Positions 42,384 through 51,572 are shown, counted from the stretch's first letter. The stretch: DNA of 64,000 bases from an uncultured Clostridia bacterium (GCA_947168885.1 CAMVNQ010000001.1:310001-374000); one strand, 5' to 3'. Program-made: numbers and translations. Notes: generated by a model from the letters alone, not told the origin.

Positions 42384-42490
42384 CAGACGGCCGGGAAATA
42401 AGTGTTTACCCGCTGTCAGAGATCAGACAGACCAATATTGTGTCTATCCTTGCGCCGAAGCCGGAAGGATAGACAGTAATATGCCGTCTG
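42384..42490 (+). promoter_or_regulatory. Long stem in the pnp leader
   Basis: TGTCTATCCTT (42441-42451) pairs with AAGGATAGACA (42465-42475), and an outer stem CAGACGGC (42384-42391) closes with GCCGTCTG (42483-42490). Position and size recall the pnp leader stem cleaved by RNase III in enterobacteria, through which PNPase controls its own mRNA. Confidence 0.65.
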
Positions 42491-42519
42491 ATGAAATTCA
42501 GAAAAGGAGAAAAATACAG

Positions 42520-44640
42520 ATGTTTGAAAACTACAAGACTTTCAAGACCACATTCGCCGGCAGAGAGCTTATGGTAGAAACAGGTAAGGTATGCGGACTC
42601 GCTAACGGTTCCTGCTGGATACATTATGGCGAAACTGTTGTAATGGTAAACGTTGCGGCAAGCCCCAAGCCCCGTGAGGGCGTTGACTTCTTCCCGCTCT
42701 CCGTTGACTATGAGGAGAAGCTCTACGCGGTAGGAAAGATCCCCGGCGGCTACCTCAAGAGAGAGGGCAGACCCAGCGAGAAGGCTATACTCACTTCCCG
42801 TGTTGTTGACCGTCCTATGCGTCCGCTCTTCCCCAAGGATATGAGAAACGATGTTGCGATCACTATGACAGTCCTCGCGGTAGATCCCGATACTCAGCCC
42901 GAGATCCTTTCCATGATCGGCGCTTCCATTGCGGTATCTATTTCCGATATTCCGTGGAACGGTCCTATCGGCGGCATCTCCGTAGGTCTTATTGACGGCG
43001 AGATCGTACTTATGCCCGACGCAGAGCAGCGTGCAAAGTCCGACCTCCAGCTCACAGTCGCTTCGAGCGAGAAGAAAGTCGTTATGATCGAAGCAGGTGC
43101 GAACGAAGTTGACGATGACACCATGCTCAAGGCTATCATGGCGGGTCACGAAGAGATCAACCGTTCTCTCATCCCGTTCATCAAGGATATTCAGGCACAG
43201 ATAGGCAAGCCGAAGTTCAGCTTCCCGTCTATGGAAATAGACCACGACTTCCTCGACAAGCTTCTTGAAGAGTACGGTGAAAAGGTGAAATTCGCGCTTG
43301 ATACAGACGACAAGAATATCCGTGAAGCTCGTCTCCAGCCGATCAAGGACGCTATCCACGAGGAATTTGATCCCGTATATCCCGATCAGGCTTCTATGAT
43401 CGACGAAGCTATATACAAGCTCCAGAAGGTAATCGTTCGTCGCTGGCTCCTCGATGAGCAGAAGCGTGTTGACGGCAGAAAGATGGATCAGATGCGTCCT
43501 CTCGCAGCTGAGGTCAACCTTCTCCCGCGTGTTCACGGTTCAGGTCTCTTCACAAGAGGTCAGACACAGGTGCTCACAGTCGCTACGCTCGGCCCTGTAA
43601 GCGATTCCCAGAAGCTCGAAGGTCTCGATGATGAGGACACCAAGAGATATATGCACCACTATAACTTCCCCGCTTACTCGGTAGGCGAGACAAAGGCAAG
43701 CCGCGGTCCCGGACGCCGCGAGATCGGTCACGGCGCACTTGCACAGCGCGCTCTTGAGCCTGTTCTCCCGAGCGTTGACGAGTTCCCTTATGCTATAAGA
43801 CTTGTTTCCGAGGTGCTTTCCTCGAACGGTTCGACATCGCAGGCTTCTATCTGCGGTTCCACTCTTGCTCTTATGGATGCCGGCGTTCCGATCAAGTCGC
43901 CTGTTGCAGGTATCTCCTGCGGTCTTATCACAGAGGGCGACCGTTGGATGACAATGGTAGATATCCAGGGTCTTGAGGATTTCTACGGCGATATGGACTT
44001 CAAGGTAGGCGGTACTCACAAGGGTATCACAGCTATCCAGATGGACCTCAAGATCGACGGTCTTACACCCGAGATCATCAAGGACGCTTTCGCAAAGACA
44101 CACAAGGCTCGTGACTATATACTTGACGAGATCATTCTCAAGGCTATCCCCGCTCCGAGAGCTACCGTAAACAAGTATGCTCCGAAGATGATGGGCATGA
44201 AGGTGCCGGTAGAGAAGATCAGAGAAGTTATCGGTACAGGCGGAAAGGTTATCCAGAAGCTCTGTGCTGACTTCGATGTAAAGATCGATATCGATGAAGA
44301 AGGCAACGTATTCATCTGCGGCGCTGATCTTGATAAGGCAAATGCGTGCATAGACACTATCAAGTCGATAGTTACCGATCCCGAGATCGGCGCAATTTAC
44401 AAGGGCAAGGTTGTCCGCGTAAAAGAATTCGGCGCATTCGTTGAGTTCGCTCCCGGCAAGGAGGGTATGGTTCATATCTCCGAGCTTGAGAACAGACGAG
44501 TTGAAAAGGTAGAGGACGTATGCAACGTCGGCGATCAGATCATCGTTAAGATCATCAAGATCGACAATCAGGGCAAGATCGGTCTTTCGAGAAAAGCTGC
44601 GCTTGCCGATATAGAAGCTGCAAAGAATAAGCAGCAGTGA
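42520..44640 (+). CDS. pnp: Polyribonucleotide nucleotidyltransferase (PNPase)
   Basis: 706 residues from the ATG at 42520, preceded by AAAAGGAG. Two RNase PH domains (ETGKVCGLANGSCWIHYGE at the start; ARGLFTRGQTQVL-type phrase GLFTRGQTQVLTVATLG in the second half) with the catalytic DFYGDMDFKVGGT segment, then KH (VPVEKIREVIGTGGKVIQKL, about 563-582) and S1 (about 622-690). Degrades RNA 3' to 5' with phosphate. Downstream of rpsO and partly read from the same promoter. Confidence 0.98.
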   Translation: MFENYKTFKTTFAGRELMVETGKVCGLANGSCWIHYGETVVMVNVAASPKPREGVDFFPLSVDYEEKLYAVGKIPGGYLKREGRPSEKAILTSRVVDRPMRPLFPKDMRNDVAITMTVLAVDPDTQPEILSMIGASIAVSISDIPWNGPIGGISVGLIDGEIVLMPDAEQRAKSDLQLTVASSEKKVVMIEAGANEVDDDTMLKAIMAGHEEINRSLIPFIKDIQAQIGKPKFSFPSMEIDHDFLDKLLEEYGEKVKFALDTDDKNIREARLQPIKDAIHEEFDPVYPDQASMIDEAIYKLQKVIVRRWLLDEQKRVDGRKMDQMRPLAAEVNLLPRVHGSGLFTRGQTQVLTVATLGPVSDSQKLEGLDDEDTKRYMHHYNFPAYSVGETKASRGPGRREIGHGALAQRALEPVLPSVDEFPYAIRLVSEVLSSNGSTSQASICGSTLALMDAGVPIKSPVAGISCGLITEGDRWMTMVDIQGLEDFYGDMDFKVGGTHKGITAIQMDLKIDGLTPEIIKDAFAKTHKARDYILDEIILKAIPAPRATVNKYAPKMMGMKVPVEKIREVIGTGGKVIQKLCADFDVKIDIDEEGNVFICGADLDKANACIDTIKSIVTDPEIGAIYKGKVVRVKEFGAFVEFAPGKEGMVHISELENRRVEKVEDVCNVGDQIIVKIIKIDNQGKIGLSRKAALADIEAAKNKQQ

Positions 44641-44724
44641 TCAGCGCGTCTGCGGACGCGCGTGTCCTACGCGGACGGCGGCAGGGCTACGCGCCCTGCA
44701 CCGCGGCAGGCATTCGCCTGCACC
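44641..44724. repeat. String of four small GC hairpins after pnp
   Basis: GCGCGTC/GGACGCGC, GTCC/GGAC, GCAGGGC/GCCCTGC and GGCAGGC/GCCTGC follow one another directly after the stop codon. The last one (44701-44724) is inverted again at 44843-44866. Confidence 0.65.
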
Positions 44725-44772
44725 AAAAGCTGACGCGTTTTGATTTGTCAGGATTATTAAAATATAAAAATA

Positions 44773-44805
44773 CAGCAGACTCGGTTGTTCGGGTCTGCTG
44801 TTTTT
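44773..44805 (+). terminator. Terminator after pnp (CAGCAGAC stem)
   Basis: CAGCAGACTC and GGGTCTGCTG pair around eight bases and five T follow. Same stem as the trxB terminator. Confidence 0.9.
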
Positions 44806-44842
44806 AGCAATTCCTTATGTTTTTTGGTACCGACATTTTTCC

Positions 44843-44915
44843 GGTGCAGGCGGATGCCTGCCGCGGGTCCGGGCGGCGTCAGCCCGGGACTGCCTGTCAA
44901 GGCGCGCGTAAGCGC
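44843..44915. repeat. GC hairpin cluster downstream of the zinc-ribbon gene
   Basis: 44843-44866 is the inverted copy (23 of 24 bases) of 44701-44724. It is followed by GTCCGGGC/GCCCGGGAC and GGCGC/GCGCC hairpins that probably close the leftward gene at 44920. Confidence 0.65.
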
Positions 44916-44919
44916 CGGA

Positions 44920-45357
44920 TCAGCGGAATATTCCCTCGACTGCCCATTTTCCGATAACATTGTTGTCGTAGAGCGAGAAGAAAAGTCTGATGATAAACGC
45001 GATAACGGCGATAACTATACCCGCTGCGGCGATACCCTTGCTTCTGGATCCCTTGAGGAAGCCGAGGAGTGAGGATATGACTGCGAGAGGTTCAAGAACT
45101 ACCCAGATGCATATCATACCGACGAGCGACGCGACGAAGCCGAGTATAGTAAGTACATCGAAGAATCCGAAAGGTTTCTTCGGCTCGGAAGGTCTCGGAG
45201 CCGATATAGGGGGCGGTGGGGGCATGATCGGAACGGGTTGAGCCGGAGCGGCAATATCGTTTGTGCCGAACGGTTCAGAAAAATCCGTGCTTCCGCAAGA
45301 ACAGCAGAACGCGTTCTCGTTTTTGTTATCAAATCCGCAGTTAAGACATTTTTTCAT
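44920..45357 (-). CDS. Small zinc-ribbon membrane protein
   Basis: 145 residues. An N-terminal zinc ribbon (CLNCGFDNKNENAFCCSCG), a proline-rich linker, and two membrane segments: FFDVLTILGFVASLVGMICIWVV and GIAAAGIVIAVIAFIIRLFFSL. The layout matches the common zinc-ribbon plus DUF4190-like membrane proteins of unknown role. SD GAAAGGA precedes the ATG. Confidence 0.8.
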   Translation of the reverse strand: MKKCLNCGFDNKNENAFCCSCGSTDFSEPFGTNDIAAPAQPVPIMPPPPPISAPRPSEPKKPFGFFDVLTILGFVASLVGMICIWVVLEPLAVISSLLGFLKGSRSKGIAAAGIVIAVIAFIIRLFFSLYDNNVIGKWAVEGIFR

Positions 45358-45514
45358 ATATTCAAATCCTTTCTGTGTCTGTCGGTAAGTGTGTTTTCTC
45401 CCTGAATTGCATTATAGCAGAAAACAACGGTGTTGTCAATAGCGGATAGATCTACGGCTGTAATGCCGTTATGATCTGTTGATAAAATAAATACAATAAA
45501 TTTTTACAAATATA

Positions 45515-45543
45515 TTGCAATCTGATATAATTTGTGATAAAAT
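45515..45543 (+). promoter_or_regulatory. Promoter of corA
   Basis: TTGCAA, 17 bases, TAAAAT; transcription would start near 45550. Confidence 0.7.
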
Positions 45544-45582
45544 ATATAGTGCAAAATTTCAGATCTAAAAGAGGTGAGATCA

Positions 45583-45660
45583 ATGACAGGCGACCCGCAT
45601 GGGCGAAAACGTATTAAAATAGCCGGGGGAGACCTGCCGCGCGCTGCCTCCCGGAAATAA
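45583..45660 (+). CDS. Upstream ORF (leader peptide) before corA
   Basis: 25 codons starting MTGDPHGRKRIK and ending PRAASRK, with AGAGGTGA five bases before the ATG, better than that of corA itself. It stops with TAA only 12 bases before the corA ATG and is in the same frame. Its second half lies in a hairpin (CCGGGGGAG with CTCCCGG) whose 3' arm CTCCC could also pair with the corA GGAG. This looks like a translated leader controlling corA. Confidence 0.55.
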   Translation: MTGDPHGRKRIKIAGGDLPRAASRK

Positions 45661-45672
45661 GGAGAGAACGCA

Positions 45673-46599
45673 ATGATAACAACCTACAGATCTGCGGGCG
45701 CAGGCATGACCGAGGTCGAAGAGCTCGAACCCGGCTGCTGGATCTCCGCGATAGCGCCCACCGAGGCAGAGATCTCCAAGCTTGAGACAGAGCTTTCGGT
45801 AGATCGCGACTTTATCCGCTCCGCGCTTGACGAGGAGGAATCCTCGCGTATCGAGAACGACGAGGGTCAGACACTTATCGTCCTTGACTATCCTGTCGCG
45901 GAAAAGAACGACGACGACACTTTCTCGTATTCGACACTTCCGATGGGGCTGATACTTACCGACTCAAACGTCATATCCGTAAGCCTTACACAGAACACTA
46001 TCATCGACGATTTCTCAAAGGGCGTCGTGAAAAACGTCAACACGAAATTCAAGACCCAGTTTGTTTTTTGTATCCTGCTTCGCATCGCGGCGAAGTATCT
46101 TCAGTACCTAAAGCAGATAGAGAAGATCTTCAACTATGTACAGAAGCAGCTTCATACGTCGATGAAGAACGAGCACCTTATCCAGCTGCTCGGCTTGCAG
46201 AAATCGCTTATTTACTTCTCAACGTCGCTTAAATCCACCGAGACTGTCCTCGAAAAGCTGCTGCGCGGCCGCGTTATCAAGCTTTATGACGAAGATCAGG
46301 AGCTCCTTGAGGACGTACTTGTCGAGATCAAGCAAGCGATAGAGATGTCGAATATTTACTCTAACATCTTATCCAATACGATGGATGCGTACTCGAATAT
46401 CATTTCCAACAACATGAACCGTGTCATGAAAGCACTCACTATCATAACGATCGTGCTTCAGATACCGAACATTATTTTTGCGTATTACGGTATGAATACC
46501 GATCTTCCGCTCCCGTACACCTGGGTCGCGATAGTGCTCGCCGTTGTTCTCGCCACCCTTGCGACGGTCATCCTGCTAAAAAGTAAATTCCTTCGATGA
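45673..46599 (+). CDS. corA: CorA family divalent cation (magnesium) transporter
   Basis: 308 residues. Long cytosolic helical funnel, then two C-terminal membrane helices (VMKALTIITIVLQIPNIIFAYY and WVAIVLAVVLATLATVILL) with the pore signature YGMN (near 271) before the loop NTDLPLP. Forms a pentamer for magnesium entry. GGAGAG precedes the ATG. Expression is probably tuned by the upstream ORF and its hairpin. Confidence 0.94.
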   Translation: MITTYRSAGAGMTEVEELEPGCWISAIAPTEAEISKLETELSVDRDFIRSALDEEESSRIENDEGQTLIVLDYPVAEKNDDDTFSYSTLPMGLILTDSNVISVSLTQNTIIDDFSKGVVKNVNTKFKTQFVFCILLRIAAKYLQYLKQIEKIFNYVQKQLHTSMKNEHLIQLLGLQKSLIYFSTSLKSTETVLEKLLRGRVIKLYDEDQELLEDVLVEIKQAIEMSNIYSNILSNTMDAYSNIISNNMNRVMKALTIITIVLQIPNIIFAYYGMNTDLPLPYTWVAIVLAVVLATLATVILLKSKFLR

Positions 46600-46601
46600 A
46601 T

Positions 46602-46645
46602 AAAGAAACAGCAGACTTGTAAGTAACAAGTCTGCTGTTTCTTTG
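46602..46645. terminator. Terminator after corA
   Basis: A perfect 19-bp stem, AAAGAAACAGCAGACTTGT with its complement, around AAGTA. It shares CAGCAGAC with two other terminators and can act both ways. Confidence 0.9.
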
Positions 46646-46693
46646 TGCCTATATTTTTTGGAGAAAAACCATTTATTGCTTTTTGAGATGTGT

Positions 46694-46895
46694 GTCCGCG
46701 GCTATAACGGCTGCGTCTTAGCAGAGTATGACGGCTGCGGGGCAGTGTATTGTCACTTTATGAGAGTGACAGTCGGACTCGCCGCCGCGCGTCCGCGGCC
46801 ATGACGGCTGCGGCTTAGCAGAGTATGACGGCTGCGGGGCAGTGTATTGTCACTTTATGAGAGTGACAGACGGACTCGCCGCCGCGCGTCCGCGG
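46694..46895. repeat. 97-bp tandem repeat holding two composite hairpin elements
   Basis: Two units (46694-46790 and 46791-46887) differ at a few positions. Each contains the hairpin TGTCACT/AGTGACA and then the constant GC hairpin CGCCGCCGCGCGTCCGCGGC (the last copy is one base off at its end). The array lies just downstream of the leftward GH16 gene; the second unit runs up to its stop codon. Confidence 0.85.
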
Positions 46896-46896
46896 T

Positions 46897-47751
46897 TCAG
46901 CTTTCAAACGGGGTGAATACGAGCCATTCATATTCGGCGGTAACGGGGAGCTTGTCGTCCTTGAACGCGTTGAGCCAGCCGTCAACACCTGTTCCGCACC
47001 ATGCGTTCGCCATTATCTTGCTGGGTGTCTGCGGAAGCTTTTCGGGTTCTCTTTCGACCTTGTGTACTTCAACGCCATCAACGAACCATGTGAGGCTGTC
47101 CTTGTGCCACTCGAAAGCGTATGTGTGGAAATCTTCCGACGCGTCAAAACCGAGGTCGTGCATATACTCGTGACCGCCCTTGCCATCAACGAAGTAATTG
47201 AACTGCACCTTTGTCGTGTCCTTACCGAGTATCTCAACGTCGATCTCGTCCCACGGGTTGTTGTCGGAAGGACCTGTATAGGTGAAGAATGACGAAACGA
47301 CGCCGTCGTTCTTTATTGCTTTCATGCTTATCTCATAGCGGCCGTAGCCGTAGAAGTCCTTGCTTCTGAATTCACCGCCGGAATAGGGGATACCGCCCTT
47401 CGGCTTGCTGTCGTTGTCTATAACGAGCTGCATTTTTCCGTCATTGAAAGTAACATTCGACTTACGCCATGTTACATTGAACATACTTCCGTTGCACCAG
47501 CCGTCGGATGCTTCAAAGCCGGCAGGCATACCGCTGCGGAAGTCGGAGTACTGTGCGCCTTCCGGTACGTCAACGAGCGTCGCAGCCTCAGTCGTCGTTT
47601 CCGGTGCCGACGTAGTCTCAGGTGCGGCTTCGGTAACTGCTGCTGTCGTTGTTGTCGCGGCAGTTGTGGTCGCTGCGGGCTGCTGTCCGCAGGCGCTGAA
47701 TATCATTGCGGAAAGAACTAACGGTAAAAAACTGTACTTTTTTATGTTCAT
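46897..47751 (-). CDS. Secreted GH16 beta-glucanase (licheninase-like) lipoprotein
   Basis: 284 residues. Signal peptide with lipobox IFSAC, a Thr/Ala/Glu-rich linker to about residue 60, then a GH16 jelly-roll domain. Catalytic residues are in DEIDVEILG (near 168-176), the EIDxE form; the surrounding GYGRYEISMKAIKNDGVVSSFFTYTGP segment is typical of beta-1,3-1,4-glucanases. It cuts mixed-linkage glucan at the cell surface. Shares a divergent intergenic region and a promoter box with the GH5 gene. Confidence 0.93.
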   Translation of the reverse strand: MNIKKYSFLPLVLSAMIFSACGQQPAATTTAATTTTAAVTEAAPETTSAPETTTEAATLVDVPEGAQYSDFRSGMPAGFEASDGWCNGSMFNVTWRKSNVTFNDGKMQLVIDNDSKPKGGIPYSGGEFRSKDFYGYGRYEISMKAIKNDGVVSSFFTYTGPSDNNPWDEIDVEILGKDTTKVQFNYFVDGKGGHEYMHDLGFDASEDFHTYAFEWHKDSLTWFVDGVEVHKVEREPEKLPQTPSKIMANAWCGTGVDGWLNAFKDDKLPVTAEYEWLVFTPFES

Positions 47752-47818
47752 ATATATTGCCTCCTTTTACGGTGAGTTTATCACCGCGAATGCATCGGTT
47801 TCTGTTCCTTACAATGTC

Positions 47819-47869
47819 ATTATAACACTTTGGTTACAGAATTAATATCATAAAATTATCTTTAATATC
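47819..47869 (-). promoter_or_regulatory. Promoter of the GH16 gene with two GATATTAA boxes
   Basis: Leftward GATATTAA (47842-47849), 17 bases, TATAAT (47819-47824). A second GATATTAA lies 20 bases further upstream (47862-47869), a spacing typical of AraC-type direct repeats. Confidence 0.7.
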
Positions 47870-47920
47870 GAAAAATTGCTCTAATAGCGGTTAAAATATT
47901 GCTATCAAGGATAAAAAAAT

Positions 47921-47951
47921 GATATTAATGCAACGCAGAATATGCTATAAT
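47921..47951 (+). promoter_or_regulatory. Promoter of the GH5 gene with GATATTAA box
   Basis: GATATTAA, 17 bases, TATAAT. A weaker copy, GCTATCAA, lies 20 bases upstream. Confidence 0.65.
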
Positions 47952-48035
47952 CAAATCAGAATAAATGTGACGGATAATATCGTTTCTGCGTTTCGCGCGG
48001 AAACCCGGATATTACAGCAGGAAAGGGTGAACGGT

Positions 48036-48992
48036 ATGAAGGAATTTAAAGGTTTCACAAAAGGCATAGACCTTGGCGGCTGGCTCTCACAGTGTGATTA
48101 CAGCAAAGAGCGTCTTGAGGGCTTCATCGTTGAAAAGGATATAGAAACGATAGCGTCCTGGGGAGCCGATCACGTTCGCGTCCCGATAGATTTCAATATC
48201 CTTGAGGACGACAACGGCGGCTATAGTGATGCGGGATTCGGTTATGTCAGGGGCGCGGTGGATATGTGCCTTAAGAACGGTCTCAATATTATTATAGATC
48301 TCCACAAGACAGCAGGTTTTTCATTCGACAAGGGCGAGCAGGAATTCGGATTCTTCGACAGCGAGGAGCTTCAGCAGCGCTTCTATCGTCTCTGGGAGGA
48401 GATCGCGCGCAGATTCTCGTATGACTCCGAACACATCGCGTTCGAGCTTCTCAATGAGGTCACGGACAAGGAATTCGGGCCGACATGGAACAAGGTGGCT
48501 AAGGAGTGCATCAGACGTATCCGTGCGATAGCGCCGGACACCGTGATACTTGTCGGAAGCTACTGGAACAACAGCGTGTGCTCGGTCAAGGATCTTGACC
48601 CGCCTTATGATGACAGGATAGTATATAACTTCCATTGTTATGATCCGCTGCTGTTCACTCATCAGCACGCATACTGGGTACCGCCGGAAATGGGCGATGT
48701 CAGCAAGGATATGACATTTGAAGAGAGCGGAGCTTCCGAAGAGTATTTTGAGAACCTCTTCTCCGAGGCGTTGCAGAAAGCTAAGGATAACAACACTGTC
48801 CTTTACTGCGGAGAGTACGGTGTCATAGATAAAGCCGCTCCCGAGGAAGCACTCAAGTGGTACAAGGCAATAAATGCTGTGTTCAGAAAGCACAACATCG
48901 GACGCTGTGCGTGGAGCTACAAGGAAATGGACTTCGGTATTTCCGATAAGCGCCTTGACGGCATCAGAGAAGAATTATTAAAATATATATAA
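48036..48992 (+). CDS. Intracellular GH5 family glycoside hydrolase (cellulase-like)
   Basis: 318 residues from the ATG at 48036, which follows GAAAGGGTG; longer versions have no ribosome site and would include the promoter. GKFxGIDLGGWLSQ-like start (GFTKGIDLGGWLSQ), acid/base Glu in FELLNEVTD (near 139) and nucleophile Glu in YCGEYGV (near 259) mark GH5. No signal peptide, so it acts on imported glucan oligosaccharides. With the divergent GH16 and the sugar-binding lipoprotein it makes a plausible beta-glucan pathway. Confidence 0.92.
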   Translation: MKEFKGFTKGIDLGGWLSQCDYSKERLEGFIVEKDIETIASWGADHVRVPIDFNILEDDNGGYSDAGFGYVRGAVDMCLKNGLNIIIDLHKTAGFSFDKGEQEFGFFDSEELQQRFYRLWEEIARRFSYDSEHIAFELLNEVTDKEFGPTWNKVAKECIRRIRAIAPDTVILVGSYWNNSVCSVKDLDPPYDDRIVYNFHCYDPLLFTHQHAYWVPPEMGDVSKDMTFEESGASEEYFENLFSEALQKAKDNNTVLYCGEYGVIDKAAPEEALKWYKAINAVFRKHNIGRCAWSYKEMDFGISDKRLDGIREELLKYI

Positions 48993-49027
48993 ATATAAAA
49001 AAATAATGTATAATGAACAAATATAAA

Positions 49028-49062
49028 AAATATCCCCTGTCCGTGTCGGGCAGGGGATATTT
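49028..49062. terminator. Bidirectional terminator between GH5 and rny
   Basis: AAATATCCCCTGTCC pairs with GGGCAGGGGATATTT with one mismatch, loop GTGTC. Confidence 0.88.
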
Positions 49063-49064
49063 GC

Positions 49065-50675
49065 TTACTTTGCGTATTCTACAGCGCGGCTCTCTCTTAT
49101 GAGATTTACCTTGATCTGACCCGGATACTCCATTTCGCTTTCGATCTTCTTCGCGATCTCGCGTGCGAGCACGGTCATCTTGTCGTCGCCCATAGCTTCG
49201 GGCTTTATCATTACGCGTACTTCACGACCTGCCTGGATAGCGTAGGTCTTTTCAACGCCGTTGTACGACGAGCATATCTCTTCGAGTTTCTGGAGACGCT
49301 TTATGTAGTTCTCGAAGTTCTCGCTTCTTGCTGCGGGACGTGCAGCGCTTATAGCGTCGGCTGCCTTTACGAGGCAAGCTATGACTGTTCTCGCTTCAAC
49401 GTCGCCGTGGTGAGCTTCGATAGCGTGGATGATCTCAGGATTTTCCTTGTACTTGCGGCATACATCAACGCCGATCTGTACGTGCGAGCCTTCGATCTCT
49501 TCGCTGAGCGCCTTGCCGACATCATGCAGCAGACCGGCTCTGCGGGCCATAGCTGCATCTACACCGAGTTCGTCCGCCATCATACCTGCGAGGTGCGCGA
49601 CTTCGATAGAGTGATCGAGTACGTTCTGGCTGTAAGACGAGCGGTAGTAGAGACGACCGACGAGCTTTACGAGCTCGGGGTTCATGTTGTTTACGTTGGT
49701 AGCAAGCAGAGCACGTTCGCCCTCCTGCTTGATCTTCTGCTCGACCTCGCGTCTTGCGCGCTCGACAGTTTCCTCGATGCGTGTCGGGTGGATACGACCA
49801 TCCTGGATAAGGCGTTCGAGAGCGATACGTGCGATCTCGCGGCGAACCTTATCGTGGCTCGAAAGGGTGATAGCCTCGGGCGTATCGTCGATGATAAGGT
49901 CAACTCCGGTGAGCTGTTCGAGGGTGCGTATGTTGCGTCCCTCGCGTCCGATGATCCTTCCTTTCATCTCGTCGTTAGGAAGCGAAACGACTGAAACCGT
50001 CATTTCGGATACCGTTTCTGCGGCAAGTCTCGATATAGCCAGCGCTATGCAGTTTCTTGCCTTGTCGTCGCATTCATCCTTGAGCGTCTGCTCGTAGTTG
50101 TTTATGCGGACAGCCTTTTCTCTGTCGAGCTCGCTGTCGAGCATATGGAGAAGATGATCTTTTGCCTGTTCTGTGGTGAAGCCCGATATCCTTTCGAGTA
50201 TCCCCATCTGATCCGCCTTGAGTTTTTCCGCCTCGGCGAGCTTTTCTTCAGCCTTCTTGTTCTTTGCTGCAAGGCTTTCTTCAAGCTTTTCGATCTTGTC
50301 GTTCTTCTTGTCGAGATTTTCTTCTTTCTGCTGTAATCTTCTTTCGGCTCTGGAAACCTCTGCGCGTCTGTCCTTTAGTTCACGCTCGGCTTCCGATTTC
50401 ATTTTCTGGATCTCTTTTTCTGTCTGTCCTCTCATGCGGTAGATCTCGTCTTTTGCCTCGACGAGTTTTGTTTTCTTTGTGGTCTCGGCTTTTTCTTTAG
50501 CCTCGGCTACAATTCTTTCCGCTTCTTTTTCGGCAGACTCGATCTGTGCTTCCGCGTCTTTTTTGCGCTGTTCGATACCTTTATTAAAGGCGATCTTATA
50601 AACTATAAGACTTGCTGCGACAGCGCCGATAAATAAAGCAGCGGCAATGAGCACGATTGCGACCCATAATTCCAT
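49065..50675 (-). CDS. rny: Ribonuclease Y
   Basis: 536 residues from the ATG at 50675 (AAAAGGAGGG upstream). N-terminal membrane helix ([24 protein letters not shown]), a long Lys/Glu coiled coil to about residue 200, KH domain with [15 protein letters not shown], and HD domain with [10 protein letters not shown] and LLHDVGKAL. Membrane-bound endonuclease that starts mRNA decay in Firmicutes. Single gene; the 50763-51095 stretch upstream is AT-rich and I see no clear promoter or gene in it. Confidence 0.97.
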   Translation of the reverse strand: MELWVAIVLIAAALFIGAVAASLIVYKIAFNKGIEQRKKDAEAQIESAEKEAERIVAEAKEKAETTKKTKLVEAKDEIYRMRGQTEKEIQKMKSEAERELKDRRAEVSRAERRLQQKEENLDKKNDKIEKLEESLAAKNKKAEEKLAEAEKLKADQMGILERISGFTTEQAKDHLLHMLDSELDREKAVRINNYEQTLKDECDDKARNCIALAISRLAAETVSEMTVSVVSLPNDEMKGRIIGREGRNIRTLEQLTGVDLIIDDTPEAITLSSHDKVRREIARIALERLIQDGRIHPTRIEETVERARREVEQKIKQEGERALLATNVNNMNPELVKLVGRLYYRSSYSQNVLDHSIEVAHLAGMMADELGVDAAMARRAGLLHDVGKALSEEIEGSHVQIGVDVCRKYKENPEIIHAIEAHHGDVEARTVIACLVKAADAISAARPAARSENFENYIKRLQKLEEICSSYNGVEKTYAIQAGREVRVMIKPEAMGDDKMTVLAREIAKKIESEMEYPGQIKVNLIRESRAVEYAK

Positions 50676-51095
50676 GAAACCGTCCCTCCTTTTCGTAAAA
50701 TTCCCGATTCCCATAGCACCGCTATGCAGAATTACACGAAAATATACAGGACGCATGGACATAATGAGCCCGTGTCAAGCCGCTGCACAAATATAAAATA
50801 ACTTCTATCAAAACGCGGGGTAGCCGTTTAAAGCACAGCTCCTCACATATCCGTATTTTTGAGTGCCCTCATGCATTTCGCACGGGACACGGCGGTAATA
50901 AAAATTAATTTTTCTGCATAGGGGATATAATATGTAAACCAAGAAGGTAATAATGATAAATAGCTGTATCCCGCAGTTTTTGATATGCGTTTAATGTATT
51001 TACATACAGACTTATTCACGATATTAATTTTAATACTTTTTGACCGAAATGTCAAGGTGTTTTGTGATAATTTTATAAAAAATTTTTGTCATTGC

Positions 51096-51124
51096 TTGAC
51101 GAAGCGCCTATAATATGATATACT
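51096..51124 (+). promoter_or_regulatory. Promoter of tRNA-Leu
   Basis: TTGACG, 17 bases, TATACT, about 20 bases before the mature 5' end. Confidence 0.82.
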
Positions 51125-51143
51125 AATTTGTATAAATTATTTT

Positions 51144-51230
51144 GCCGGCGTGATGGAATTGGCAGACGTGACGGACTCAAAATCCGTTGGTAGCAATACC
51201 GTGCGGGTTCGACCCCCGCCGCCGGCACCA
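51144..51230 (+). tRNA. tRNA-Leu (anticodon CAA)
   Basis: 87 bases with encoded CCA. Acceptor GCCGGCG pairs with CGCCGGC; anticodon arm ACGGA-CTCAAAA-TCCGT; a long variable arm (TGGTAGCAATACCG) as in class II tRNAs; T-arm GCGGGTTCGACCCCCGC. Confidence 0.97.
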
Positions 51231-51572
51231 GGCGCGACGGCGCCGCCGATTCCGTATCGGGTCGCTTCCTGCGGCGAGATACTTCCTCGCAGCCGTTATA
51301 TTCATCAGATTCGGTACAGTTCTTTGTAAATAGCTTCATCAGCGGACGGGAACCGCCTACGGTAATTGACCGCGATCCCATGTATTAACCGCCTGAATAT
51401 CAACAATATCGGGGTACAGCCCCTTAAAGCCGTGAAAACGGCACAATATCACCTCGCAGCCGCCATATCTATCGAATAACACAGCCGGAGCTGTCGGACG
51501 CGAGTCTCGTAAGCACTGCTGTCTGACTATGCTGTCCGGAAACGGTAAGCAACTGCATAAAGAGGAACCGCA

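Noticed and set aside
45550-45672. M-box magnesium riboswitch before corA
   Set aside because: The conserved M-box core is not seen; the leader is short and better explained by a translated ORF with a hairpin.
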